Shown here one piece after another: positions 28,511-36,641 of a DNA stretch of 61,011 nt. A program made the translations under genes and the position numbers. The stretch's first letter is position 1. Each line of letters opens with the position of its first letter. The stretch comes from Paenibacillus sinensis (GTDB taxonomy: Bacteria > Bacillota > Bacilli > Paenibacillales > Paenibacillaceae). A model generated the notes under the pieces. The model made no database searches. It had not been told where the DNA came from and saw only the letters and a program-made list of their open reading frames with translations. Where the stretch lies: contig NZ_JAHCMB010000006.1 in the NCBI RefSeq assembly GCF_019904155.1, positions 1 to 61,011 of the forward strand. Direction: 5' to 3'.

Positions 28511-28657
28511 GCAATTTCATATTGCCTGATTGGATGAATTCAAGCTGCACCTAAGCTTTATTTAAGTGCGCTTAGATCCAGGATGGTGAATGAGTTAGTT
28601 AAGAACACGCAAAGCGACAACAGCCTCTTCGGGACTGTTCTTTCGCCTGAAATGATG

Positions 28658-28686
28658 AAGCCGTGCTCTTGGAGCACGGCTTTTTT
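28658..28686 (+). terminator. Terminator T1 in the mutS2-like leader
   Basis: Perfect 11-bp stem AAGCCGTGCTC (28658-28668) / GAGCACGGCTT (28672-28682), 3-nt loop, six T. It is nested in a weaker outer pairing ATGATGAA (28652-28659) with TTCATCAT (28709-28716). Confidence 0.92.
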
Positions 28687-28744
28687 GCTGCAACAAGACG
28701 CAGAGCATTTCATCATCCCAAGGCAGGGGGACATTCCTAAAGAC

Positions 28745-28784
28745 AAAGGCAAAGAAGCCGCAGCGGCTCTCTTTGCCTTTTTTT
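28745..28784 (+). terminator. Terminator T2 in the mutS2-like leader
   Basis: AAAGGCAAAGA (28745-28755) pairs with TCTTTGCCTTT (28770-28780), with an inner AGCCG/CGGCT helix, followed by T. It ends only 24 bp before the mutS2-like ATG and 10 bp before its ribosome-binding site, so no other gene is served by it. Confidence 0.9.
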
Positions 28785-28807
28785 GTATCCAAAAGGAGGG
28801 TTAGATC

Positions 28808-30727
28808 ATGCATAACGCAAGTCAGGAAATGCTGCAGTACAACGAAATCAAGGCAGAGCTCGGACGTTACGCCGTATCCTATGCCGGCAAATCCCTGGTT
28901 CAGCAAATGGAGCCGATGACGGAGCTGTCCCGGATCAAGAAAGCCGCGGAAGAGACGGGCGAAGCCAAAGAACTGTTGATGAAAGGCTCCAGCGTTCCGC
29001 TTCCTTCAATGGAGGGAATCGAGTGGGTCATGTCTCTGCTCGGCACAGGCTATCTCTTCAATGAGCAGGATATGACGTCGGTGGCGGTCTTCCTGAACAG
29101 CTGTGCCCAGCTGCGGAAGTACATGGCTTCGAAGGATGCTTCTTCGCGAATCGGCGCGTATGCTTCCTCGCTTAACGAATTGAAAGAGGTTAAGGCGGAA
29201 ATCGAGCGCTGCATCCGCTTCGGAGTTATTGAAGACAGTGCGAGCAAGGCGCTGGAGAAGGTGCGCAAGCGCAAGCGTACCGCAAAGGAGCGGCTGGTCA
29301 AGAAGATCGAGAGCGTGATGGCGCGTCATGCCTCGATCCTGCAGGAGAATCTGTACAGTGTCAGAGGCGAGAAGTATGTGATACCGGTTAAGCGGGAATA
29401 CCACAAGCAGGTTAAGGGTCATGTATTGGACCAGTCGACAAGCGGGCAGACGGTATACATCGAGCCTGACGAGGTCGCTGCGCTCCAGAGTGAGCTGAGC
29501 CTGCTGACGGCAGAGGAAGCACGGGAGGAGAGCGTCATATTGAGCCTGCTGACTGGGTTGATCGAACGGGAACAGGACAGTCTTCGTCTGAACATCGAGA
29601 TCACAGGCGTGTATGACTTTATTTTCGCCAAAGCCAAATACGGACTTGCGATGGGGGCAGAGGCTGTTGCCTGCAATGACCAAGGCATACTGAAGCTGCA
29701 CGCGGGAAGACATCCAATGCTGCCCGGGATGGTTCCCATCTGCGTGGAGTTCGGTGAAGGGTACCGTTCACTGGTAATTACAGGACCGAATACCGGGGGA
29801 AAGACTGTGGTGCTGAAGACCGTGGGCTTGCTGGCGCTGATGGCTCAGTCCGGCCTGCTGATTCCTGCGGCTCCGGAAAGCGAGTTCCCCGTGTTCTGGG
29901 ATGTGATGAGCCTGATTGGCGATGGCCAGAGCCTGACCCAGTCGCTCAGCACGTTCTCGGCACAGATGAAGGGTGTAGATGAAATGCTGAGAGCGGCAGG
30001 AAAGGGTGTTCTGCTGTTGATTGACGAATTGGCAGCCGGAACAGACCCCGGCGAGGGCATCGCCTTGTCCATTGCCTTGTTGGAGGAGCTCAGCCGCAAG
30101 CGCGCCAATGTGATGGTGACGACGCATTATAATGAACTGAAAGCTTTCGCGGCAGCTGCTCCGCAGTTCCAGAACGCGAGGATGGAATTCGATCCCATAA
30201 CCTTACAACCGCTATACAAGCTTAAGATCGGGGAAGCGGGGGAAAGCTATGCGCTGCAAATAGCCGAGAAGCTGGGGCTTCAAAGCTCGGTTATTGAGCG
30301 CGCCAGACAAATTACCGGCATTCAGAAAGAAATGAAGACAGGGGGAAGTCAGCTTCATTTCCAGTACGGGGCAGAGGAGAAGTCAAACGATAGGGAAAAA
30401 AACGCTAAGAAGCCGGAAACCGAGGCGAAGCTTCCCGCTTATCAAATCGGAGATGCAGTCTTTATTACGTCCCTGGGGAGAACGGGGATCGTCTACCGTG
30501 AGCGCGATGCCAAGGGGATGGTCGGTGTGATGGTGCAGAAGCATAAAATGCAATTCAACCATAAACGGCTGAAGCCTTACCTATCCAAGGAAGAACTGTA
30601 TCCGGAGGATTATGATTTGGATATCGTGTTCGAAACGAAAGAAGACCGGAAGAAACGCAATCTGATGCGCCGCAAGCATGTAGATGGTTTAATGATTGTA
30701 AAAGAAAAGGAAGATTTGGATTTTTAA
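28808..30727 (+). CDS. MutS2-like ATPase without Smr domain
   Basis: 639 residues, against about 785 in B. subtilis MutS2. Core and lever helices (1-300) with the clamp signature LDQSTSGQTVYIEPDEV (about 202-218), ABC-type ATPase with Walker A GPNTGGKT (about 326-333), signature STFSAQMKG (about 380) and Walker B LLIDELAAGTDPGEG (about 400-414). A KOW-like segment follows (YQIGDAVFITSLGRTGIVYRERD, about 543-565). The protein then ends with a basic/acidic tail, and the Smr nuclease motifs (LDLRG, HGxGTG) are absent. Family members in Bacillus split or act on stalled and collided ribosomes. AAAGGAGGG precedes ATG 28808. Ribosome action is inference; mismatch repair is unlikely because the MutS1 mismatch-reading domain is lacking. 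Confidence 0.85.
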   Translation: MHNASQEMLQYNEIKAELGRYAVSYAGKSLVQQMEPMTELSRIKKAAEETGEAKELLMKGSSVPLPSMEGIEWVMSLLGTGYLFNEQDMTSVAVFLNSCAQLRKYMASKDASSRIGAYASSLNELKEVKAEIERCIRFGVIEDSASKALEKVRKRKRTAKERLVKKIESVMARHASILQENLYSVRGEKYVIPVKREYHKQVKGHVLDQSTSGQTVYIEPDEVAALQSELSLLTAEEAREESVILSLLTGLIEREQDSLRLNIEITGVYDFIFAKAKYGLAMGAEAVACNDQGILKLHAGRHPMLPGMVPICVEFGEGYRSLVITGPNTGGKTVVLKTVGLLALMAQSGLLIPAAPESEFPVFWDVMSLIGDGQSLTQSLSTFSAQMKGVDEMLRAAGKGVLLLIDELAAGTDPGEGIALSIALLEELSRKRANVMVTTHYNELKAFAAAAPQFQNARMEFDPITLQPLYKLKIGEAGESYALQIAEKLGLQSSVIERARQITGIQKEMKTGGSQLHFQYGAEEKSNDREKNAKKPETEAKLPAYQIGDAVFITSLGRTGIVYRERDAKGMVGVMVQKHKMQFNHKRLKPYLSKEELYPEDYDLDIVFETKEDRKKRNLMRRKHVDGLMIVKEKEDLDF

Positions 30728-30820
30728 TCACCTTGATCGAATGTTTGAATGAGCAGCGGCATATAGTTGGGGTATTTACAATCAGCTGTGCCATAAGCTT
30801 ATTCGACGGGGCTATTCGGG

Positions 30821-30860
30821 AGCATTCTGTTGGAATCGAATTCCTGCAGGATGCTTTTTT
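30821..30860 (+). terminator. mutS2-like gene terminator
   Basis: AGCAT...CTG...GGAAT pairs with ATTCC...CAG...ATGCT (30821-30854) and ends in six T. In the 370-bp interval 30728-31097 I see nothing else definite. Confidence 0.8.
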
Positions 30861-31097
30861 ATCCAGGGGTGTCGGATTTTGTTGTTTCTTTTTCAGCTCG
30901 TTGTGATTACAATAGTAATATTGCCTAACTACAATTCATGCCTGTTCCGTGGGAGTAGGTGCCCGCTGCACGAAATCTGTGGGGTTTGATCTCATACTTA
31001 TAAGTCGTGAGCGCGTATCGGGGAGCGGCATTGCAAATATACACGAAGAGGTGCATTCATCCTTGTCTAATCTATTAATGATAAAGAAGGAATTGAT

Positions 31098-32126
31098 ATG
31101 AAAAAAAAGTGGAAAAAAATATATATTGCTTATATCGTCGTTCTGGTGCTGGCCGCGGGTGTGTTCCTGTTCCGCAAGCCGCTGACGGTTCTGGCATTCG
31201 ATCTGTTCCTGTCGGATAAAGTGGAAGCCACGCTTCAGGAGAAGTCGTATCAGCCTCTTAACGAGGACAAGACGGTTAAGCCTGAGCCGATTGTCTATAA
31301 AAGCGATCCATTCTCCTTGATGCTGCTTGGTACAGACCAACGCAAGAATGAGACGGCCCGTTCCGATACGATGATCTATGCAGTGGTAAGACCGAATGAT
31401 TATAAGGTGCTGTTGATTTCCATACCGCGTGACACATACACAGAAATTATCGGTCATGACGATAACAAGAAAGACAAGATTACCCATGCCTACGCTTTCG
31501 GCGGTCAACAGATGGCTAAAGACACGATGGAGGCGCTCCTCGGCCACGATATTCAGTATTATGCCACCATCAATTTCAATGGTGTCAAGGATGTTGTCGA
31601 TGCGCTGGGCGGACTGCCCCTGCCGATCAAGAAGACGATCGAGAACAAAGGCAAAGACCATGAGAAGTTCACCATTGTCGGCGGAAAGGATCTGTACAAC
31701 GGCGAGGAATCGCTCAATTATGTCCGCTACCGGGAAGACAGTGACTTTAACCGTACCAAGCGCCAGCAGGTCTTCATGGATGTATTGGCGAACAAGATGC
31801 TCTCGCTGGGGCAGATCAGCAAGGTGGATGATCTGCTGAGCATTCTGGGCGAGAACTTAAAGACGGATATTCCACCGACGATGATTACCGATCTTGCCAA
31901 GAAGTTCATGGGCGGCAAGGAAGCGGATATATCCAGCTTTACCGTAATGGGGGAAGGAACGAAGATTGACGGCATTTATTATGATATGGTCGATGAAAAA
32001 GATCTGAAGGAAGCGAAGGCCATGATCGACAATTGGATGAATGCTTCCACTCCGGTAGATCAGTTGATCGAGCCCGGAAAGGCAAGCAACGCTCTGGAAG
32101 CAAAAGCGACCTCCGCGGCTCAGTAA
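31098..32126 (+). CDS. LytR-CpsA-Psr (LCP) family cell-wall polymer ligase
   Basis: 342 residues. N-terminal membrane anchor (IYIAYIVVLVLAAGVFLF, about 8-25), then the extracellular LCP domain with the conserved Asp/Arg pattern: LLGTDQRKNETARSDTMIYAVV (about 76-97), ISIPRDTYTEI (about 105), and YVRYREDSDFNRTKRQQVFM (about 205-224). LCP enzymes transfer teichoic acids or other undecaprenyl-linked glycans to peptidoglycan. Stand-alone gene with GAAGGAA before ATG 31098. The exact polymer is unknown. Confidence 0.92.
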   Translation: MKKKWKKIYIAYIVVLVLAAGVFLFRKPLTVLAFDLFLSDKVEATLQEKSYQPLNEDKTVKPEPIVYKSDPFSLMLLGTDQRKNETARSDTMIYAVVRPNDYKVLLISIPRDTYTEIIGHDDNKKDKITHAYAFGGQQMAKDTMEALLGHDIQYYATINFNGVKDVVDALGGLPLPIKKTIENKGKDHEKFTIVGGKDLYNGEESLNYVRYREDSDFNRTKRQQVFMDVLANKMLSLGQISKVDDLLSILGENLKTDIPPTMITDLAKKFMGGKEADISSFTVMGEGTKIDGIYYDMVDEKDLKEAKAMIDNWMNASTPVDQLIEPGKASNALEAKATSAAQ

Positions 32127-32274
32127 AGCCCTTCCAATCTTTGAACATTGAGCGAACATAAGATCAAACCAAGCAGCAGCCCAGGTTACTTTACCGGCTG
32201 CTGCTTGCCGTTGTTATGGTATACTGGAACAAAAAAATGATTTCCTGGGGGACTTTCTGAGGAGGACCTGGATA

Positions 32275-32700
32275 ATGAATATTGCGTTTTTTTTGCTGCC
32301 CAAGCAGGAGGTGGCCTGTGTGACGCTTGACTCCACGCTGCGGCAGACGCTGGAGCGGATGGAGCATCACAGGTACACGGCTGTCCCCATCCTGAATTCC
32401 AATGGCGAATATGCCGGCACGGTAACGGAAGGCGATCTTCTGTGGTATATGAAAGATTCGGGAGGCAAGGCTACGTTTGAGAATGCTTCGAAATTTCTGC
32501 TGAAAGACATTCCGTTGAGAATGAGCAACAAAGCGGTGTCTATCGATGCGGACATGGAGGATTTGATCAATCTGGCCAAAGTACAGAACTTTGTACCGGT
32601 TGTCGATGATATGAACCGCTTTATCGGAATTGTACGGCGCAGCCAAATTATCGAATACTGCGAGAAATTTGTTACCCGCCAGTCGCTGGAATCCATGTAA
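32275..32700 (+). CDS. CBS-pair domain protein
   Basis: 141 residues made of two CBS motifs: about 15-60 (VTLDSTLRQTLERMEHHRYTAVPILNSNGEYAGTVTEGDLL) and about 82-132 (VSIDADMEDLINLAKVQNFVPVVDDMNRFIGIVRRSQII). CBS pairs bind adenosine nucleotides, and some in Firmicutes bind cyclic-di-AMP, which is notable because gdpP, the cyclic-di-AMP phosphodiesterase, is 1.5 kb downstream. The ligand here is not shown. GAGGAGG lies upstream of ATG 32275. A hairpin AAGCAGCAGCC/GGCTGCTGCTT (32171-32206) precedes it. Confidence 0.85.
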   Translation: MNIAFFLLPKQEVACVTLDSTLRQTLERMEHHRYTAVPILNSNGEYAGTVTEGDLLWYMKDSGGKATFENASKFLLKDIPLRMSNKAVSIDADMEDLINLAKVQNFVPVVDDMNRFIGIVRRSQIIEYCEKFVTRQSLESM

Positions 32701-32728
32701 CGGGCGATTCGGCGCGGATGTCGATCAG

Positions 32729-32765
32729 GCCTGCATTTTCCGGGTGAGGGAATGCGGGCTTTTTT
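32729..32765 (+). terminator. CBS-gene terminator
   Basis: GCCTGCATT pairs with AATGCGGGC (32729-32759), then a T run. Confidence 0.8.
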
Positions 32766-32809
32766 AGAACATAAGGATTGATAGCCTTCGCATATGAAAT
32801 ATGCCCAAT

Positions 32810-32823
32810 ATTTCCCGGTAAAT
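32810..32823. promoter_or_regulatory. Noc-binding-site-like sequence
   Basis: ATTTCCCGGTAAAT matches the B. subtilis Noc site ATTTCCCGGGAAAT at 13 of 14 positions and is flanked by a further AT/AT pair. It is intergenic. Confidence 0.55.
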
Positions 32824-32952
32824 ATTCACTGTCTAAAAAAATCGTCAAGCAATTATCTTGGGCAGGCATTGCCGGGGAGCTGCCTTCTGTGTGGCGCGGT
32901 ATCATTTATGATATAATGGAGAATAAAGCTTTTTCCCGGAGGTAGAGAAGAC

Positions 32953-33264
32953 GTGTCCAATATGCCGAAGGATTTGGATGTAGCCAAACGGGCCAAGGTC
33001 ATTGAATGGCTGAAGACTGAGGTTATCGATCAGGTTTCACGGTTATTCAAAGCATTATGGGAGGGCAGCACCTCACGGGTCAGCGACAGCTTGGCGAGTC
33101 TCATTATGAGTTCGTATATACTGGGACGCAGGCTTGGCATTTCATATCGCGATCTGGATGACGCGCTGATGGAGAAGCTGCGAAAGCACCGGCAGGAAGG
33201 TCACCAGCTGGAAGAGTGGTATCAGGATATATCCGCACTAGAAGAACATATGCGTAAGAGGTGA
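32953..33264 (+). CDS. MazG-like family protein
   Basis: 103 residues, all helical, matching the short MazG-like family (LFKALWEGSTSRVSDSLASLIMSSYILGRRLGISYRDLDDALMEKL). These resemble NTP pyrophosphohydrolases but the acidic metal-binding ExxE set is incomplete, so activity is uncertain. The start GTG 32953 lies 10 bases after GGAGG; ATG 32962 would be too far. Immediately followed (6 bp) by yybS, so it is the first gene of the yybS-gdpP-rplI-dnaB series. Confidence 0.75.
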   Translation: MSNMPKDLDVAKRAKVIEWLKTEVIDQVSRLFKALWEGSTSRVSDSLASLIMSSYILGRRLGISYRDLDDALMEKLRKHRQEGHQLEEWYQDISALEEHMRKR

Positions 33265-33270
33265 ACATTG

Positions 33271-34185
33271 TTGAAATATCGCTGGACATCCCTGGCCTGG
33301 AGTGTTGCCTATCTGCTCCTGCTGTTATCGCTGTCAACCCCATTCATTATTATTACAACTTTGTTTTTGATGGTACCGGCCGTTGTATTGTTCGCGACGT
33401 TGAACGTGAGGCAGTTTATCTTAACGATCCTGCCCGTATGGCTTATTCTGGGGATCATCAGTCCGATCTATATCGTGATCGCAGCCTATCTGATTATACC
33501 CGCGCTTGTCATGGGACGATGGTATAAAAGGAAGGCTCCGGCCCTGTCAACGATGTTGGCGGGTGCAATAACGCTGATGGGCGAGTTCCTGCTGCTTCTG
33601 CTGCTGGGCAAGACGTTGTTTCAATTTGATCTGTATTCCTACGTCTATGATGTGCTCAACGAGATGCGTACGATGGCATTGTCACCGATACAGGAATTCG
33701 GAATGGGCGGAATTCTGGGCGACAGCTCCGATATCAGCAACAACAGCCGGGCCTTTATCCAGGTTATCCCGCTTGCGCTTATTATGGGATCTTCCCTGAT
33801 CACCGTGGTCACGCATTCGATTGTGAGACCGATCCTCGCAAGCATAGGCTATGCCGTTCCGAAGCTGAAGCCTGCCCGGGAGTGGAGAATTCCCAAGTCG
33901 TTCATCTGGTATTACCTGATTGCGACGGTACTGCAGATGTTCTTCTATAATTCGAGCAACAATTTTGTGCTCATGCTTACGGATAATCTGGTACCGCTCT
34001 TGCGTATCTGCTTCATTATGCAGACGATCGGCTTCTTCTTCTTCGTTGCACATGAGCGGAATTGGAACAAAATATTTCCGGTTGCGCTTTCGGTGATCGC
34101 CATCCTGCTGCCTCCGATCTGGATAATCGGAATCATCGATCTGGTGGCGCCGGTGCGTGAAATGGTGTCCAAATCGAAACGATAG
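33271..34185 (+). CDS. yybS: YybS family membrane protein (DUF2232)
   Basis: 304 residues with about eight hydrophobic membrane segments, e.g. SVAYLLLLLSLSTPFIIITTLFLMV near the start. The DUF2232 core is YybS, the regular partner upstream of gdpP in Bacillus and Paenibacillus; it resembles ECF-type substrate-binding membrane proteins but its substrate is unknown. The start is a TTG; 33271 is preferred over 33268 because it is seven bases after GAGGTG. Five bp upstream of gdpP's first possible start. Confidence 0.85.
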   Translation: MKYRWTSLAWSVAYLLLLLSLSTPFIIITTLFLMVPAVVLFATLNVRQFILTILPVWLILGIISPIYIVIAAYLIIPALVMGRWYKRKAPALSTMLAGAITLMGEFLLLLLLGKTLFQFDLYSYVYDVLNEMRTMALSPIQEFGMGGILGDSSDISNNSRAFIQVIPLALIMGSSLITVVTHSIVRPILASIGYAVPKLKPAREWRIPKSFIWYYLIATVLQMFFYNSSNNFVLMLTDNLVPLLRICFIMQTIGFFFFVAHERNWNKIFPVALSVIAILLPPIWIIGIIDLVAPVREMVSKSKR

Positions 34186-34196
34186 GGTGAGTGCTC

Positions 34197-36197
34197 ATGC
34201 CAAAATTTTTGCAACGGCGCTGGCACGGCTATCACACCGTTTGGGCGTTCTTGCTGCTGCTGGTTCTGGTTATTGCCGTCAGTATATATAATTGGGTGCT
34301 TGGCGTAGTCTGTCTATTCCTGGCCGGCACGCTGTGCATCACCATGCTGAAGACGGAGCTGTCTTTCCGGCGCAATTTGGTGGAATACATCAATAGTCTC
34401 ACCTTCCGCATCAAGCGGGTGGAAGGTGAAGCGGTCAGCACGCTGCCGTTGGGCATTATTCTGTACGGTGAGGATCGGAATGTTGAATGGAGCAACCGTT
34501 ACGCCGGAGAGATCTTTGCGCGGAAATCGTTGGTTGGCGATCTGCTGCCCGACCTGCTGCCGGATCTGGGACCTGTGATGGTCCAGCCTGTGAAGCGGGA
34601 AAGCGGCAAGGACGGAGTTCAGAAGGAAATCCGGTTGGAAATCAGCGTTGACGAACGTTACTATCAGGTCGTGATCGTACCGAGTGAACGGCTGCTGTAT
34701 TTGTTCGAAATCACCGAGCTTGTCGATCTGCGACAGCGCTACGAGGAGGAGAAGCTGGCTCTAGGAATCCTGCTGATGGATAATCTCGACGAGGCCGCGC
34801 AGGGGATGGATGACCAGCAGAGGACTTCGCTGATCGCAAAGGTTACGAGCGAAATTACCGATTGGGCCAGACAGTTTGATGTATATCTGCGCCGCTTGTC
34901 TTCGGAGCGGTATTTGATGCTCCTGAACCACCGCAGCCTGCAGGCGCTGGAGGAGAGCCGTTTCGTCATTCTGGACGAGGTCCGGGAAATGACGGCCGAT
35001 CTGAAGGTGCCGATGACATTGAGCATCGGCCTTGCCTTCGGTGCCGAGTCCGCCAGCGAGCTCGGCGCTCTGGCTCAGTCGAGCCTTGACATGGCGCTCG
35101 GCAGAGGCGGGGACCAGGCCGCCGTCAAGGCGGGCCAGCGGCTGTCCTTCTATGGTGGCAAGACGAATGCCGCCGAGAAGCGGACCCGGGTGCGGGCACG
35201 GGTCATCGCGCATGCGCTGCGCGACCTGATCCAGGAGAGCGACCGGGTCATCATCATGGGCCACCGCAATCCCGATATCGACGCGGTTGGCGCGTCGATC
35301 GGCCTTCTGCGGGCGGCCCAGATGTACAATGTCGAGGCCGACATTGTGCTGGATGGCCCGAACCCCTCCATTACGCGCATGCTGGATCAGCTGAAGCGGG
35401 ATGAGGAGCTGTACAGCTCATTCATCAACACAGAGCAGGCGCTGCAGATCATGACCGAGCACACGCTGCTGATCGTGGTCGATACGCACAAGGCTTCCAT
35501 GACGATGGAACCGCGGCTTGTGCAGTCCGCCAGCCGGATTGTGGTCGTGGATCACCACCGCCGGGGCGAGGAGTTTATCAACGAAGCGGTGCTTGTCTAC
35601 CTGGAGCCGTATGCGTCCTCGACCTGCGAGCTTGTAACCGAGCTTCTGCAGTATATCCACGAGAAGGTCAAGCTCAGCACGCTGGAGGCGACGATGCTGC
35701 TGGCGGGGATTACGGTGGATACGAAGCATTTTGCTCTGCATACGGGGTCGCGGACGTTCGAAGCGGCGGGATTTCTCCGCCGCTTGGGGGCCGATACTGT
35801 CCTCATACAGCGGATGCTGAAGGAAGATCTTCAGGAGTACATCTCCAAAGCGGAAATTATCAAGCACGCCCGAATGGTCTACGACCATATTGCGCTCGTT
35901 GTGACAGAGGCGGGCATGAAAATTCCGCAGCTGCTGATCGCCCAGACGGCTGACACACTGCTTGGGATGACGAATGTTCTGGCCTCGTTCGTGATCAGCG
36001 AGCGGCCTGACGGCCTGATCGGCATCAGCGCCCGTTCCCTGGGGCGGATGAATGTTCAGGTTGTGATGGAGAAGCTGGGCGGAGGCGGCCATTTGACGAA
36101 TGCTGCGGCCCAGTTGGAGGGAACATGCAAGGATGCGGAGGCCAGACTGCTGGAGGTGCTGGCAGAAATTGAATCGAAAGAGGGTCTGTTCGAATGA
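34197..36197 (+). CDS. gdpP: Cyclic-di-AMP phosphodiesterase GdpP
   Basis: 666 residues. Two membrane helices (about 13-55), a PAS-like domain (about 80-165), a degenerate GGDEF domain (about 170-310) and the DHH-DHHA1 catalytic module with [15 protein letters not shown] (about 355), VVDTHK (about 425) and VVVDHHRRG (about 450), ending with the GGGGH motif ([13 protein letters not shown], about 625). It hydrolyses c-di-AMP and thereby controls potassium and osmotic balance and beta-lactam tolerance. ATG 34197 is chosen (MPKFLQRRW) with GGGTGA six bases upstream; GTG 34191 lies in that site. Its last four bases overlap rplI. Confidence 0.96.
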   Translation: MPKFLQRRWHGYHTVWAFLLLLVLVIAVSIYNWVLGVVCLFLAGTLCITMLKTELSFRRNLVEYINSLTFRIKRVEGEAVSTLPLGIILYGEDRNVEWSNRYAGEIFARKSLVGDLLPDLLPDLGPVMVQPVKRESGKDGVQKEIRLEISVDERYYQVVIVPSERLLYLFEITELVDLRQRYEEEKLALGILLMDNLDEAAQGMDDQQRTSLIAKVTSEITDWARQFDVYLRRLSSERYLMLLNHRSLQALEESRFVILDEVREMTADLKVPMTLSIGLAFGAESASELGALAQSSLDMALGRGGDQAAVKAGQRLSFYGGKTNAAEKRTRVRARVIAHALRDLIQESDRVIIMGHRNPDIDAVGASIGLLRAAQMYNVEADIVLDGPNPSITRMLDQLKRDEELYSSFINTEQALQIMTEHTLLIVVDTHKASMTMEPRLVQSASRIVVVDHHRRGEEFINEAVLVYLEPYASSTCELVTELLQYIHEKVKLSTLEATMLLAGITVDTKHFALHTGSRTFEAAGFLRRLGADTVLIQRMLKEDLQEYISKAEIIKHARMVYDHIALVVTEAGMKIPQLLIAQTADTLLGMTNVLASFVISERPDGLIGISARSLGRMNVQVVMEKLGGGGHLTNAAAQLEGTCKDAEARLLEVLAEIESKEGLFE

Positions 36198-36640
36198 AAG
36201 TAATATTCATCAAGGATGTTAAAGGACAAGGCAAGAAGGGGCAAATCAAGGAGGTATCGGAAGGTTACGCAACGAACTTCCTGCTGCCGCGCGGTATGGC
36301 GCGCCCGGCGACCGATGGCAACATGAAGACGCTGGAGAATCAGGCAGCAGCCGAGCAGCGCCGCAAAGATCAGGAGAAGGAAGAAGCGCAGAACCTCGGT
36401 GAGAAGCTGGGTGCCCTGACGCTTGACATGAAAGCGAAAGCCGGGGAAGGCGGCCGGCTGTTCGGCGCCATTACAAGCAAGCAAATTGCCGAAGCGCTGA
36501 CGAAGCAGAACGGCATTACGATCGACAAGCGCAAGATCGAGCTCGAAGAGCCGATCCGCCATCTGGGAACGACACAGGTTCAAGTGAAGCTTCATACGGA
36601 AGTCAAGGCAGTGCTGAAGGTCCAGGTCACGGAGGAATAG
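36194..36640 (+). CDS. rplI: 50S ribosomal protein L9
   Basis: 148 residues. N-terminal domain [34 protein letters not shown], a long connecting helix (about 40-75) and the C-terminal rRNA-binding domain ([13 protein letters not shown]). L9 keeps translation in frame. ATG overlaps the gdpP stop and the gene runs one base before dnaB; this gdpP-rplI-dnaB order is the standard Bacillus order. Confidence 0.97.
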   Translation: MKVIFIKDVKGQGKKGQIKEVSEGYATNFLLPRGMARPATDGNMKTLENQAAAEQRRKDQEKEEAQNLGEKLGALTLDMKAKAGEGGRLFGAITSKQIAEALTKQNGITIDKRKIELEEPIRHLGTTQVQVKLHTEVKAVLKVQVTEE

Positions 36641-36641
36641 T

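Larger units (their letters stand above)
28487..28686 (+). promoter_or_regulatory. Candidate translation-dependent transcription attenuator
   Basis: Parts seen: leader ORF (28487-28510); stem P1, GTTCTTAACTAA (28499-28510) with TTAGTTAAGAAC (28595-28606), enclosing hairpins GCAAT/ATTGC (28511-28525) and CTAAGC/GCTTAG; hairpin H2 (28614-28646); terminator T1 (28658-28686). The P1 3' strand plus the next bases (28599-28609) can instead pair with the 5' arm and loop of T1 (28662-28672), ten pairs and one mismatch. P1 and this antiterminator are mutually exclusive, and so are the antiterminator and T1. A ribosome held on the leader ORF would block P1, free the antiterminator and let RNA polymerase read through. 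Confidence 0.6.
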
